Assembly (NCBI GenBank): GCA_029215795.1
Contig: JARDYH010000001.1
Span: 397,457,154-397,521,153 of the forward strand
Source of the DNA: Anniella stebbinsi
Lineage: Eukaryota; Chordata; Lepidosauria; Squamata; Anniellidae
DNA length: 64,000 bases
Reading direction: 5' to 3'
Shown here: positions 21,399 through 32,953 of the stretch, piece by piece
Layout of the letters: each line of letters opens with the position of its first letter
Position numbering within the stretch: position 1 is the first letter of the stretch
The notes under the pieces: generated by a model
Told to the model about the DNA's origin: nothing
Seen by the model: the letters and a program-made list of their open reading frames with translations, nothing else
Databases searched by the model: none
Program-made: the position numbers and the translations under genes

Positions 21399-21984
21399 AT
21401 GTCTTTAAGGCTCTTCGGTCTTTATAAGGCAAGAAAAGGCTTTGCGATCAACTGTCATTTGCGCAGATGGAATATATGCATTATTCTTGTTTCCTAGTGA
21501 AATTAGGGGTGCTGAAAAGGGATTTGTGGTAGAGCTGTGGAGCAAAGGCTGGCTCTGGGACCATCTTCTAGGAACGGCGTGGATCCCTCTAACACGGGTG
21601 GGATACGCTTCAGATGTAAGTGGAGACTTCGGGCAGGGAAGCCAAATCCAAACTCTCTGCGTGCCTCCAGGCGAGTCTGCTTTGACGGGCCTTCGCCCTC
21701 TCTCCTTCACAGGAGCTGCAGACCATGCCGTCTTCCGTCTGGAATGCTCTCGTGTTTTCCCACTGCTTCTTGCGTCTTTTTTTCTTACCGCAGAAAATCC
21801 GTTAAAAGTAGGAATAGCTGCACCATATCTTCAGATGGGTAGCACTGGGAGCCCTCTCCATGGAAGCCCCTTCCCTCTCAATTCCTGGGGGGGGGAGCGG
21901 GAGGAGCGGCAGGATGTTGCTCTGTGCCATTGAGAGCAAAAACCTATGCGCACTTGCTCAGAAGTACGTCCCACATCCCTCCAT

Positions 21985-22237
21985 GGCGTGTTTCCGGAGG
22001 CGCGCAAAAACATTCTTATTCCGGCAGGCCTTTGGAGAATAATGGGAACCCCCATCTACATTTTAAGACTTTTAATTTTAATATGTACTTTAAATGTTGA
22101 CATGTTTTAATATTGAAACCTACTTCATTTATTTTTAACTTTTGTATATCTCTTATTTATAGCTTTTAACTGCACGTGTTTTAATTTTGTAATGCTGCCT
22201 TGAGGCCCAGCATTGGGCAAAAGGCAGGATATAAATA

Positions 22238-22277
<40 letters not shown>
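21985..22277 (+). mobile_element. L2 LINE 3' end with (ATG)n tail
   Basis: The frame ends FRRRAKTFLFRQAFGE (L2 ORF2 C-terminus). A T-rich 3'UTR follows, then 'ggcaggatataaata', and the tail is an ATG/GAT trinucleotide array at 22238-22277. Upstream, 21440-21985 may hold older L2 sequence, but I cannot support it. Confidence 0.75.
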
Positions 22278-22396
22278 CAACTGGGAAAATGTGTATAGGG
22301 CTGCAGTCTAAAGATGGCAACAGATCTTCGGCCAGAGGCCTCCTCTGTGCCCTTGGGCTCCTCCTGGTCATGTCAGTTCCCCATGAATCATCTGCC

Positions 22397-22422
22397 GTGT
22401 GTGTGTGTGTGTGTGTGTGTGT
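22397..22422. repeat. (TG)n microsatellite
   Basis: About 13 TG units. Confidence 0.95.
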
Positions 22423-22819
22423 TTAGGGACAATCTGGATTTTCCACCTCCAGCACCAAATTGCCAGCCCTTTCAGGTTTCAGCAGGCTATGCTAGTCCCT
22501 CCCGTTCTGTTTATACAGCAACGCTTTGCATGCTACCTTTGCCCTGTGGCATACTTTTCTTTCCATAAAAAGGGCTGCTACTCAGTAAAGCCTGAAAAGG
22601 GTAGGGAATCCCATCCTTCCCCCATCATTCTGACTGACCACGTTCCCACCACACACTGAGAGCGAGTTGGGGCGCACCCCAGAATGGTGGATCTTGAGCC
22701 TAATGCCTGCACTTTATTCCCCGGGTGATGGAGGCAGGCAGGAGCACGTGGAGCTGGCTGTCCACTGCTCCTGAGTGCGGCAGATGCTGTGGGCTAGCTT
22801 CAGGGCATCTCTAGGGAGA

Positions 22820-22963
22820 TCTGGAATTAGAAGTGAGCAGCGAAGTGGCCAAGTTTGCCGATGACACCAAATTATTTAAGGTTGTTAAAACACAAAGGGA
22901 TTGTGAAGAGCTCCAAGGGGATCTTTCCAAGCTGGGAGAGTGGGCATCCAAATGGCAGATGCG
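22820..22963 (+). mobile_element. CR1 reverse-transcriptase fragment fused to L2
   Basis: The frame reads EVAKFADDTKLFKVVKTQ then LSKLGEWASKWQMRF. This contains the FADD catalytic box and the following conserved residues of the CR1 RT. At about 22960-22967 it passes within a shared GGTTC/GTTCTGG into an L2 ORF2 sequence, with no spacer and no target duplication. Confidence 0.85.
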
Positions 22964-23742
22964 GTTCTGGATGGGGTTACACCTCCCCTGAAAGACTGTG
23001 TTCGCAGCTTGGGGGTACTCCTGGATCCGTCGCTCCAAATGACAGCCCAGATAGATGTGACGGCCAGGAGTGCCTACTATCAGCTTCGGCTGATACACCA
23101 GCTGCGCCCCTTCCTAGAGTTGGAAGACCTAAAGACGGTAGTGCACGTGCTGGTAACTTCGAGGCTCGACTTCTGCAATGCGCTGTACATAGGGCTACCT
23201 CTGTGCCTAGTCCGGAAACTTCAATTAGTTCAAAATATGGCAGCCAGGTTGGTCACTGGTACATCTAGGGGTGACCACATAACACCAATCTTAAAATCAC
23301 TCCACTGGCTGCCAATTAGTTTCCAGGCAAAGTATAAAGTGTTAGTCATTACCTTAATCCCTACATGGTTTGGGTCCAGGTTACCTACGGGATCGCCTTC
23401 TCCCATATAATCCGCCCCACACACTCAGGTTCTCTGGGAAGAATTTACTCCAGTCAGCCAGAACTAGGCTGACGAGTGTTACCCAGAGGACCTTCTCTTC
23501 TGCGGCTCCCAGACTGTGGAATTAGCAATCTTCTGGAATTTAAGAGAGCCGTGAAGACTGCTCTCTTCCGGCAGGCCTACCCAATTGAATTTTAAGATGT
23601 TTTTAATAATGTATTTGTTTTTATCTGTTTTAATGGTTTATCTGTTTTATGATTTTTATATTTATATTTATTGTTGTTCCCCGCTTTGATCTGGATGGAG
23701 AGGCGGGTTAGAAATAAAATAAATAAATAAATAAATAAATAA
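22964..23742 (+). mobile_element. L2 LINE 3' part (downstream half of a CR1/L2 chimera)
   Basis: It encodes L2 ORF2 C-terminal sequence: TPPLKDCVRSLGVLLDPSL, RSAYYQLRLIHQLRPFLE, NMAARLVTGTSRGDHITPIL. Frame damage is present near 23350 and a deletion near 23525 removes the LWNGLP region. The 3'UTR ends 'aggcgggttagaaataaaat' plus an AAAT tail. It is very similar to the copies at 37955 and 59470. Confidence 0.92.
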
Positions 23743-25002
23743 GCTGGATAGCCCGTGGGGAGGAAGGGGCAGCCTCTGAAAACTTGCTCTCTTGATGTCT
23801 CCCTTTGTGGTTTCTGCAGGAAGGGCCAGGAGTGTGGCTGGCACTAGACTCTGTCAGGACAGGAAGCAGCATCTTTGGCCCAAAGGCAGCAGGTTCCCAT
23901 GAGCTGTTATTGGATGCTCACATCACATGGCTGGCAGGTAAGTGTATTCAGGGCTGGCGGAGGATCAAGGGAAGCTTTTCTGGCCCTCTCCTGGTTCATG
24001 ATCTGAAGGGTTCTCCTTACGCTCACTAATGCAGCCGGTTTGAAACAAATGGGCTTCTTTCTTTGCTCTCTCCACCCCCGCTGATGCTCATTGTTTTCAA
24101 CTCAGGCCAAAAACTTTAGGAGACTCTGGGAAAGGGAAGGTTTTGTTCAGAAACTTCTTAACTTTTCAATAAAACCTGAGGTATGTAGAAACCTCTTCTA
24201 TGTTCCTGGAAATGTGTTAAGACCACGTTGAATGAGCATACGAAGCTAAGGAACCTGGAGGGAGTAATCATGTCTGTCGACTGAGGTTGAAGGAAAGAGT
24301 AGCTCAAGGACCCCCTGTGCCCAAATCACCATGGAAACCCCCAAACGAAAGCAGCCATGGAGGAGAATTCAGGAAAATGCTGGGGGGTGGGGGCTTTGGT
24401 TGCCTAGAGATGACTTTGGGCTCCTTCTAACAGTTGGTCAAGATGAAGCATCCTTCCTGGCTGTCTGCGGCGAGCTTGTGGGTATGGAAAGATCGAAATG
24501 CCCCTTTGGACTAGCTAGGCCGGTTCCCTCAGGATTTGATTTCTTTTTTGGTGTGGGGGGGGGGGGGGAGAATTCCCAGTCTCCTAATTCTTCATCCCAT
24601 GGACACGGCTTTTTTCCCCCTTGTGTGCCTGTGGAAAGCACAATTCTCCACTAGTCCACCAGGGGTCCCTCCGACATTACTTTTCCGGAGCTGAATTCCA
24701 CCCCAGCACCAGAGCTTCTGCATCCTGCTGCAAGATAACTCCTCTCCCTCTCTATCTGGTGCAGCAAAGAGCTTCTTATTTTGCCTTCCTGATGAGTGTA
24801 GTCACACAGGTGGAGGAGGGCGCTAGCAGCCCTGGTCTTTTTTCACCGTCCCTTATGGGCTTGATCCCAAAGAAACCTGCAAATGGGCTGGATGGGCCCA
24901 TTAGCATTGCACCAGGCAAAGGCACAGGTGTGAATCCCTCCACCACCACCCTGCTCCTGTTGTGGCTATGTCCTATTGAGTGCTACCTTGGCAAAACAGC
25001 TC

Positions 25003-25048
<46 letters not shown>

Positions 25049-25555
25049 TGTGTGTGTGTTTCCCCCTGCCCAAGCTACACCCACCGAATGATGAAAGAGG
25101 CCACACTGGACGTGCTAGTAGGTTTTAGTCAAACACTGGAAGCCACAAGAGGTGCAGTCACAAATCTTAAAGGGGGACAGAAAAGGAGACCGTGGTCAAA
25201 GGATGGATCACGATAGACCTGCTGGGCTCCTGGCCAAGATGGCTGGACTGGGCAGCCCTGGGCTGACTCCACACGGCGCTTCTTCTTATCACCATAAGCA
25301 AGACAGCAGACTTGGGATCTCTTGAGAGGGATTAGTGGTGCCTTCACTGGTCACAAGATCTTGAGTTGTGCATTCTTGCTTTGTAAACATAAACCGCAGT
25401 GCTGGATGGATTCTAGGCAGAGGATACCAAAAACAAAAAGTACCTTTTATCTCACACTATTGTATTTGTGGAGAGGAGATAACTGAAGATCTATGTATCT
25501 TTCTGTCTATCTATGTTTCAGTAGATTCTTTAAGAGAATGCGGTGCATTTATGTA
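23743..25555. other. Intergenic, no gene recognised
   Basis: Unique-looking sequence with a G homopolymer at about 24547-24568 and a TG microsatellite at 25008-25060. No repeat ends and no coding signature. Confidence 0.35.
25008..25060. repeat. (TG)n microsatellite
   Basis: About 26 TG units with one GAG interruption. Confidence 0.95.
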
Positions 25556-25745
25556 TTTATTTATTTATGACATTAAGATGCTACCCTATCACAAAGCATT
25601 CTCGGGGCAGGTCACACAATAAAACAGCTTATAATCAGGTTAAAAACAACAAATACAATAAAAAATGTAGCAGGCCTCAGAAAATGAAATCGCAGCAACT
25701 ACAGGAACAATAATCTAAGATCTGAAGCGAGGTGCTTTCTACTCT
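25556..25745 (-). mobile_element. L2-like LINE 3' end, inverted
   Basis: It begins 'tatttatttatttatgacat' (inverted AAAT tail). It continues 'gctaccctatcacaaagcat' and 'aaaacagcttataatcaggt', which resembles the inverted 3'UTR seen at 35907 and 63674. Confidence 0.5.
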
Positions 25746-28244
25746 GCAATAATACGTCACTCTTTCTGGGGCATCATCCACTCATTGCCCTCCTGGTCTC
25801 CCTAGGGCTTCTTCCATCTCTTCGGCCCCCCAGCACTGCTTGAATGGCTGATGGTGGGGGCAAGAGGCATCCAGGGCTGAGCATAGGTTTCCAAAGCATG
25901 CACAAGTTCAGAACCAGGGTGGCTGGAAGGCCAGGAGCAGAGTCTTGGACTGCCGAGGGCAGGAAATGCAGCTTTCTTATCTCTCCTTGAACCTCAGGTC
26001 AGGGACAGGCTCTGCTGTTGCTGCATTCTGTCTTCTTCTTGGCTGAGCTCACAGAGGTGCAAATGCCAGAGAAAGCCCAAATCCACCAATTGGAAGCCAC
26101 CACCACCTCCCCCATGTTCTAGAAACAAAGGGGTGTTTGGAGACTGATGCACAGGATTGTTTTACAGTCAGGCTGTATCGGAGGGTTGGGGGGCTGAAAT
26201 GTCATTTCTAGCTGCTAAGTTAAAAGAGCACATTCTCCATCCCCGGGTGGCTCAGAAATTTCCAGAAGTGCCAGTCACAGCCTGGGTTTTGCCTGGTGCC
26301 CCTGTCAAGAGGAAAGTGGTCCATTTCACTATCAGTGGGGACCGCATTCTGAGCCCTACAGGAGATGATTCAAGAAAAATCAGCACAGGCAGAGGAAAGC
26401 AAAAGTTTGGCTTTTACAGCTCATGGGAGGAAGAGATGGAAAATTGGCACGTGGGAAAATTGGACCTTTGGAAGGTGAAGGGAGAGGATTTTGCCAGTGT
26501 GTGTGTGTCACAAACTCAGAAGGGAGCTTTCTACCCCAAAAGTCCTCCAGCAGGGAACATCCAAAATGGCCCTTACTGTCTGCAGAGAAAAATTTGGAAA
26601 GTGGTTGGCAGAATCTGGCAAATGTTTCAATTTCAATGGCCAGGAGCTGCCAGTGTTTCCTTGTCCTGAGTGGCTCTTTGGCTATCTCCAGTGACTCCCG
26701 TTAACTTTACCTGGTGGATGCAAATCAGGCCCAGGTCAGTCTCTGCCTGGATGGGAGACTGCCAGGGATGGACCCCCGCTTCATGTGCGGCCTTGAGTCC
26801 CATGGGATCTGATCATGATTGCTTAATAGCCTGCCCCCATTCGTATCTGTCCACCAGCACCCACAACCTAGCTGATGCCATTCAGGCAAAGGAAGGATTC
26901 ACAGGTGGTAGGCCGTTTGCCGGGGAACAGGCACGAGAGATGCACTGCCTCTCCTGCTTCCGGGCTTCCTGATGGGCCATCTGGTTTGCCACTGGGGCAA
27001 CCTGATCAGTTTCGGGCCGATCACAGGGAGGTTTGCACAGCAGGCAGAGAAGGAGGTGGGGTGGCAAGAAAGACTCCAGCTGCTGCCAGGAAGATACCTG
27101 GGGATCATGAAAGCTCTTGGGATGCTGAGGGACAACAGCGAAGAGCAAACACAGTTGAGAACTCTCAGGTAACTGAAACAAGCTCTGTTAAAAGGAGGAC
27201 GTAACACCAGACTACATCTGCTTCCCATCTACAATTCGAATCACAGAATTCTAAGTGTAGATAATTTTTGTTGAACTGCCAGAGGTCTTCAGCTATTGGG
27301 CAGTCTAGAAATGAGATGATTATAGAGAGAGAGAGAAAGAGATGTTGACAGAGTTTGACCTAAATATCCCACCTCCTGTCTAAACATTTTCCTACCATAA
27401 AATATATCTAATCAAACCCTCACTGTAATTTCATTGCTACCTAAATTCCCTTATAATGACAACCCTAATCAGATGGAACAATGGAATAATCCACCCGGTC
27501 TTTGTAAATAAATATTAATGTCCTGCCCAACATACTTCTGATGAAAATCCAAAGCCAGATGGCAAGATTCTGTTACGCTGTTGCATGAAAATCTTCCAAT
27601 TATCTAAACACAGAATTTTAAAAGATGTTACTACAACAGGGCAAAGATTCCAAAAGTCAGACTACGAAGGCAGCTGCCATCTGTCACCGCTATCTTATCT
27701 TGGTCTTGCAGCAGTGTTCGTTAGCCAGAGAAAAGAGATAAGGCTGCCTTGCTTTCTCTGGCAGACAACTCGGTGATTTGGCAATCTGTCAAGGGAAGTT
27801 GACACCCAACTTTTGGTCCAGCTTGATCAAACGGAAAGAACATTGTATGATTGGCGTTAGACGGACCCCTATCACGGATGCTTAAAATGCTTAGGAAATG
27901 GAACACTTTTAGGGGCTCCCTTATCCTATACAACCAAGTACATTTCCTTGCCTTGCTTTGCAGCGTGGTCTTCGGGGTGACATGATTGTAACATCTCCAG
28001 AATGTGAACGATCCACTTCTAGTCCAGTTCCCATAGTAGGTGTGTAATAAGGCACAATGAGTTTCAAAGCCCGCAGGCAGGTCTAGCAATAGCTACGAGC
28101 ATTTTCCCCCTGATGTTTCCCGGCTGTTTCCTTTGACCTCACAACTCAGAGAGGAAAAGGGAAGTCCAGTGCCTCCAGTCTTTTTTGCTTCCTTCTTTGG
28201 CTCTGCTTCTTTTACCCGATTTCAGCTGCAGAGACTCAGAGCGT
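25746..28244. other. Intergenic, no gene recognised
   Basis: The longest open frame (26157-26669, +) has no domain, lacks splice context and looks like chance. An AT-rich unique segment occupies about 27340-27620. A short L2-like tail ('cttcagctattgggcagtct' then 'agaaatgagatgattat') lies at 27283-27325. Confidence 0.35.
26722..26775 (+). repeat. 5S rRNA-like fragment (5S-derived SINE or pseudogene)
   Basis: 'caggcccaggtcagtctctg' then 'cctggatgggagactgccag' resembles the 3' half of 5S rRNA, in particular the universally conserved 'ttggatgggagaccgcctgg' region. The 5' half is not recognisable. Short retroposed 5S pieces and 5S-headed SINEs (SINE3 class) are known in vertebrates. It is too short and diverged for a functional 5S gene. 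Confidence 0.4.
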
Positions 28245-28605
28245 TATCAGAGGAGGGTTTTATGGCACACTCGCAACTGGCCACTCACGGATCTTCGCGG
28301 GACATTTTTATGACGCAGCGATCCTCCCGCACATCTCCCGCTCCTTCTATCGTTTTTCCCGCTTCAAAATGCCACCCCGAAAATCCAATTCTTCTGGCTG
28401 TAACGCTAATTGGCACTGTTTCCTGCCATGTGCAGGAGAGGTTGCCCCATAAAAACGCCCACTGAATGGGCATGTGGTCGTTGCTTGCTTCCTCTTTCAT
28501 CCCCATGTGAAGAAAGAGGAAGCTGCTCATCCCTATTGTGGGACAGAAGCAGGAGGTAAAGCGACCGTAAGAAAACATGATTCCCCCCTCCCCACCGTCT
28601 GATAA
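28245..28605. mobile_element. Unclassified dispersed repeat with TTATCAGA ends, copy 1
   Basis: The left end is TTATCAGAGGAGGG. The right end is CCCACCGTCTGATAA, a short inverted repeat. The interior contains 'tgcaactggccactcacgg'-type, 'gccatgtgcaggagag' and 'gtgggacagaagcaggaggt' words that are all repeated in order at 44983-45322. No coding frame. Likely a MITE, superfamily unknown. Confidence 0.6.
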
Positions 28606-28834
28606 TCCTAATTGATTGCCAGTCTCTTCCTTCACATGCATCTATGATTTTAAAACTCTCTTCCCAAGGAAGGGGCAGGCAAGGAGCACTGGGTGATGGA
28701 GCAAAACAGATACACCCATTTTTCCAAAGTGACTTTTTGGGCATCAGACTTCCTAATCATGCAGAAAGCAATAACAGCTTGCAGGCATCTGGCATTGGGA
28801 GCATGAGAAGTTATTTCTAGCGCAAGGAGAGGAT

Positions 28835-29165
28835 TATTATTATTTATTCACAATGTTTGTATACTGCTCCATATCTAAAACAGATTCTGGAATGGATTCC
28901 AGAGCGGTGAACATTAAAAAAAAAAGATAAAAAGATAAAAAGAATTAAAATACCATTTGTAAAATTACTCTTTTAAAAACAGAATGCCAATAAAAACGGG
29001 ACTGGTTAGTTAAGGAAGGCATCCTGGAACAGAGCTGCTTTCATGAGCCGCTGAAAGAAGCACAATGTTGGCGCCTGCCTGGCCTCCAGGGGCAGGGAGT
29101 TCCAAAGAAAGGGGGCCACCACACTGAAGGCTCTTCTCCTGGTGGACTCCAATTGGGCCACAACT
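28835..29165 (-). mobile_element. L2-like LINE 3' end, inverted
   Basis: It starts with an inverted ATT-rich tail ('attattattatttattcaca'). The inverted 3'UTR runs through 'gaacattaaaaaaaaaagat'. At 29000-29160 an inverted ORF2 C-terminus follows ('ccaggggcagggagttccaa', 'gaaggctcttctcctggtgg'), corresponding to the RRAFxxxxxLWNSLP segment. Confidence 0.75.
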
Positions 29166-29255
29166 CTATGTGCAATTCAGCATTGCATTCTGTTCAGATG
29201 TGCTTGTCAACAGGCTGGGGGCTGAATTCATACTAACAATAGTTGTTGCTCCTTG

Positions 29256-29409
29256 CTATAAAGGGAAAATCTGCGATGAGAGGGAAAAAGCACCAATGCT
29301 GGCAGGAAGAAGAGAGACGAACTCTGGTGCTGTGAAAAGCGTGTATCTTTTAATTATATGTTAAAAGCCCAGGGTTTGTCTCTCTTCTTCCTGCCTATAA
29401 AGGGAAAAT
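29256..29409. repeat. 124-bp insert with internal inverted repeat flanked by 15-bp direct repeats
   Basis: CTATAAAGGGAAAAT occurs at 29256-29270 and again at 29395-29409. Between them is an inverted repeat: 'ggcaggaagaagagagacga' at 29301-29320 pairs with the reverse of 29376-29395, with a single mismatch over 22 bp. It may be a very small mobile element or a template-switch event. No family recognised. Confidence 0.6.
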
Positions 29410-30354
29410 GCCTTCTGTACTGTAGAACATGGGCATTTCTGAGATGTCAGTTTCATACCATGTGAAATCTGAGTTGTTGTTTTTCTTCCCTCCAATCAGA
29501 GCCAGAGCACAGCAGCTACGCTGGGTGCAGTGGTCCCTTGCATGGAGCAGAAGGTCTCCCCCTGGCCACAGGCAGAAGCCCGGCCTCTACGAAGGATGCT
29601 CCCTGTGCACAAGAGAGCGCACAAAGGTACAGACTGGACTTTTATGACGGCCAAACACATATGGAAAGGAGCATTTCCTTATTCTGCCTCTGCATGAGAG
29701 GGGGCAGCCAGCAGATGAGGGTACTCATGATGACCCTCTTCCTTCCTCCCCATACCCTGCTCTGATGGTGATAACATCTCTGTGGCAGGACTCCGTGGTT
29801 TCTCAGACTGCAGCCAAAGGCTTCTCTGGCCAACTCAAACTGCAGAGTCAGCCTCTGCCCGCCGGCCTCTTTGGGGCCCCTGGGCCTCCAATGCTTTGTA
29901 CCCATTTCTCCATTTGTCCTGCCTGTAGCACCCACGAGCACAGCATGGTGGGAAGTCAAAAGAGGCAGAAATGTGTCTACCTTTTTGCAAGGATGTGCTG
30001 GAATCTCCTTCCTTGTCAGGCCCCCTACCTTCGGTCAGATGGTTTGGCTGAATGAGTTTCATTCATCTCTCTAATCTGATGATGACCCTCTGCCTGGTCA
30101 AGCTAGGAGCAAAGAGGAGCTCAATCAAAGAAAGGGAAGTGCCTGCAAAGGGGGAGATCTCGAAGAAGAAGGGACCCTAAGTCCAGTGTTGTGACACAGC
30201 CAAGAAGCAGCCGGAGCCTACAGATGACTGTGTGGGTCAGGACTGTGGGACAGTTTCTATTGTCGCTGTTGCCCCATAGGATCCAACAAGCGGGGCTGAA
30301 GGCTGCTCTCTCACACACATCAACTTTATCCAGCGGAGGGAGGGATGGCAAAAC
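29410..30354. other. Intergenic, no gene recognised
   Basis: Unique-looking sequence with no repeat ends or coding signature. Confidence 0.35.
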
Positions 30355-30673
30355 TAGGGTGACCCTATGGAAAGAAGGACAGAGCTCCTGTATCTTTAAC
30401 AGTTGTATTGAAAAGGGCAGTTTGGCAGGTATCTTTTGTATGCATGCAGCACCTGATGAAATTCCCTCTTCATCATAACAGTTCAAGCTGCAGAGCCCTG
30501 CTCTCTTTTGTATCTGGTCACTTTAGTATAGCTCCTGCAGTTTCAACTGTTGTGGTGAAGAGGGACTTTCACGTGGTGCTGCATGCATACAAACAACACC
30601 TGCCAAAATTCCCTTTTCTATGCAACTGTTAAAGATACAGGAGCCCTGTCCTCCTTTCCGTATGGTCACCCTA
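30355..30673. mobile_element. Palindromic hAT-like element, arm type A
   Basis: Starts TAGGGTGACCCTATGG and ends CGTATGGTCACCCTA. The core is 'gtatctggtcactttagtat'. Flanks GGCAAAAC and GAAACCCT are not a convincing duplication. This is an isolated copy 9 kb from the main cluster. Confidence 0.85.
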
Positions 30674-30869
30674 GAAACCCTCCGCATGATATACATTGTG
30701 CCAGCAGTTACAGAGGGATTGCAGCTCAAAAGCAGCCTTGCAAGGTGGTGGTAGAGGAGGAGGAGGAAGAGGAGAATCATAGTACCTTATAGGGGACACA
30801 AAGCCCTTCTCAGAAATGATCTTCTTGCAATCCAGACTCCATCCTGGAATGTCAATCAGGAATTCTTAT

Positions 30870-31284
30870 CATCATCTTGCAGGACTAGAAACTGGGACCA
30901 AGAGAGCATGGTGTGACTTAGGTCCCCTAATAGGTTCACAACAAGCGGTGAGATTTGAACTGGGAACTGATTTGTAGTTCAGTCTCTTAGCTGCCACAAC
31001 ACACAACCCTTCCTGTAATTTTTAGGAACAAATATGGATCTGATTGTGAATGGGAGGAATAAATGTCAGTCTGAATGAAGAGAAAAGGTTGCTACTCATC
31101 CCACAGCTTCTGCCCCAGAAAGAGATTTGATCCTCAAAATGGGGAAACAAACCTGATGTTCTTCTCTCTTCTGTCCTGTGATAAATAAGGCAGGGTGGTT
31201 TGGCAAAGTGTCTCCAAAGAATTTGTGGAGCAGGCAGGATTTGAACGGGGGGGGGGGGGCTTCCTGATTCATAGCTCAGTCTCT
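30870..31284 (-). mobile_element. Two MIR/CORE-SINE-like fragments
   Basis: Segments ending near 31008 ('gagatttgaactgggaactg', 'gttcagtctcttagctgcc') and near 31284 ('caggatttgaacggg', 'catagctcagtctctcagg') resemble inverted tRNA-like heads of CORE-SINEs, with the box B reverse complement GATTTGAAC. The second is interrupted by a G homopolymer (31247-31259). Both are weakly supported. Confidence 0.4.
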
Positions 31285-31634
31285 CAGGTCCCCTCTAGAA
31301 GAATTTGGTTTGACGCCTGGTTGCCCGATTATGTACATCTTCACGGAAGCGCATTTACATCTAATAACTACACATGAGAGGCGGTGAAGCGCATTACGGG
31401 CTATATGAAACGCGCTTTAAAGTTGTTTACATGCGGAGAATCGCATGTTTACATGGCCAAAATGCGCTTCAACTCCCACGGCAAATTAAAACTCACTATT
31501 TAACGTGCATTCGAAAACGCGAATAATCGGAGATAAAAAGCGCCTCGACCCCTGATTTGCGCTCCGCTCTTGTAGAGGTAAAAAATTTAATGCGCCTTGA
31601 AAGAGCTTTAAATCGCTCTTGTAGAGGCACCCTC
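31285..31634 (-). mobile_element. hAT-like MITE rich in GCGCATT motifs, copy 2
   Basis: Read on the minus strand, its first 150 bp match the copy at 8753 closely (GGGTGCCTCTACAAG, 'aaagctctttcaaggcgcat', 'cggagcgcaaatc'). The rest again consists of many GCGCAT/ATGCGC words. The left end as drawn is CAGGTCCCCTCTAGAAG. No clear duplication. It inserted next to the SINE-like fragment above. Confidence 0.65.
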
Positions 31635-32197
31635 AGTCAAGACACAACACCTTGCTCTTATGTGGGAGAGCAGCAGAAGGGGAAATGGTTCTGACCTTTG
31701 GCCACTGCCCAACTCCATAGGCGGTGAGCTTTACAGGGCTGCTATTCCACTGGCCTCCAAGGGCCCTCAGATGAGTTCCGCGCCAGCAAGAACGCTTAAC
31801 TCCCAAGAAGAACGGACTGGGGCCCGCTGCTGGAATCACCTCCTTGAAGATGTCCAAGGAGAGGGATGGCCGGCCTCTGCTACTGCATCTACTTTTAGTT
31901 CAGCAGAAATGGGCAGGGATGACTGACAACCAACTAGTCTGGAGCACACAGACCTCTCTTGCAGGTTACAGAGCCCCATGCTGTCCTAAATTTTTCTCCT
32001 CCTTTGAAATGGTAATTAAGTGAACAGCTGGAGTTGCAAACATAAATCATCTATTTAAGGATTGGGAAAAAACCACGGTACAGACAGATTTAATTGCAAG
32101 AGTCGTAAGCGCTAAAAAGGCAATTATCAGAGAAACTCATAGAAGTACATAAATGATTTGGTACCCTGAGACAAGAACTCACAAATGGAGAAGCCCC

Positions 32198-32787
32198 ATT
32201 CCAAAAAAAAATATTTGCCTTTGGGCATGACAACCACATATGATCCAAGAGATCAGTTTAATAACTGGACAATGGGTACATCCAACTCCTCATCTAGCAC
32301 TATTAAACTTAAATCAAGGATTGGATAGCGAACTTTCTGATAAGGGTTTAATCAGCCATCTGTTTTTAGCGGCTAGATGGCTGGTTGCCAAGCACTGGAA
32401 AGATGGCAAGGGGCTTCATGTAAAAAAACTGGTACCAGAGGGTTTGGCAAATTGCTGTTCTGGAAAAATTGACTGAGAAAGTGAGGAATGTGCGAGGACA
32501 AATAAGGGAAGAGAATTTCACGGAAATCTGGGGCAAATGTATTGATTTCACGAACAAAGAGGAAGGGGGAGAATGCCCCCCTTACTATATATAGATATTT
32601 GGAGTAGATAGAAGATTGGCAATACTGGATAATTATTTTCCACTCTCTAAAAGATAGTAATAAATTGCAATGTGTAATTCTGTTTTGTTTGGGACAGTCA
32701 CGAAATGTCCATGTATATGTATATATATAAAATTGAAAATGTAATACTTGATGTTGTATCCATAACTAACAAAATAAATATTTTAAA
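32198..32787 (+). mobile_element. 5'-truncated L1 LINE with 15-bp target-site duplication
   Basis: Perfect duplications AAATGGAGAAGCCCC occur at 32183-32197 and 32788-32802. The insert ends in 'aaaataaatattttaaa', an A-rich tail. It encodes a C-terminal L1 ORF2-like segment (LFLAARWLVAKHWKDGKG). Structure, duplication length and A-rich end are those of L1 target-primed insertion. A short poly-A/T stretch near 32203 lies at its 5' end. Confidence 0.88.
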
Positions 32788-32950
32788 AAATGGAGAAGCC
32801 CCCAAGTGAGAGCACAAAATTGATACAAGAAAAAGAGAGGTCTAAACACTCACACCACACACACTTATTTCTTTCCTGTATGAAAACACGGTGGAACAAA
32901 GTATCTTTGAGCCATTGTATCTGTGAGGGGATCATATTCATAATGTTGCC

Positions 32951-32953
<3 letters not shown>

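Noticed and set aside
26157..26669. 170-codon + strand open frame
   Set aside because: No family resemblance and overlaps unrelated frames; no exon signals tying it to a gene.
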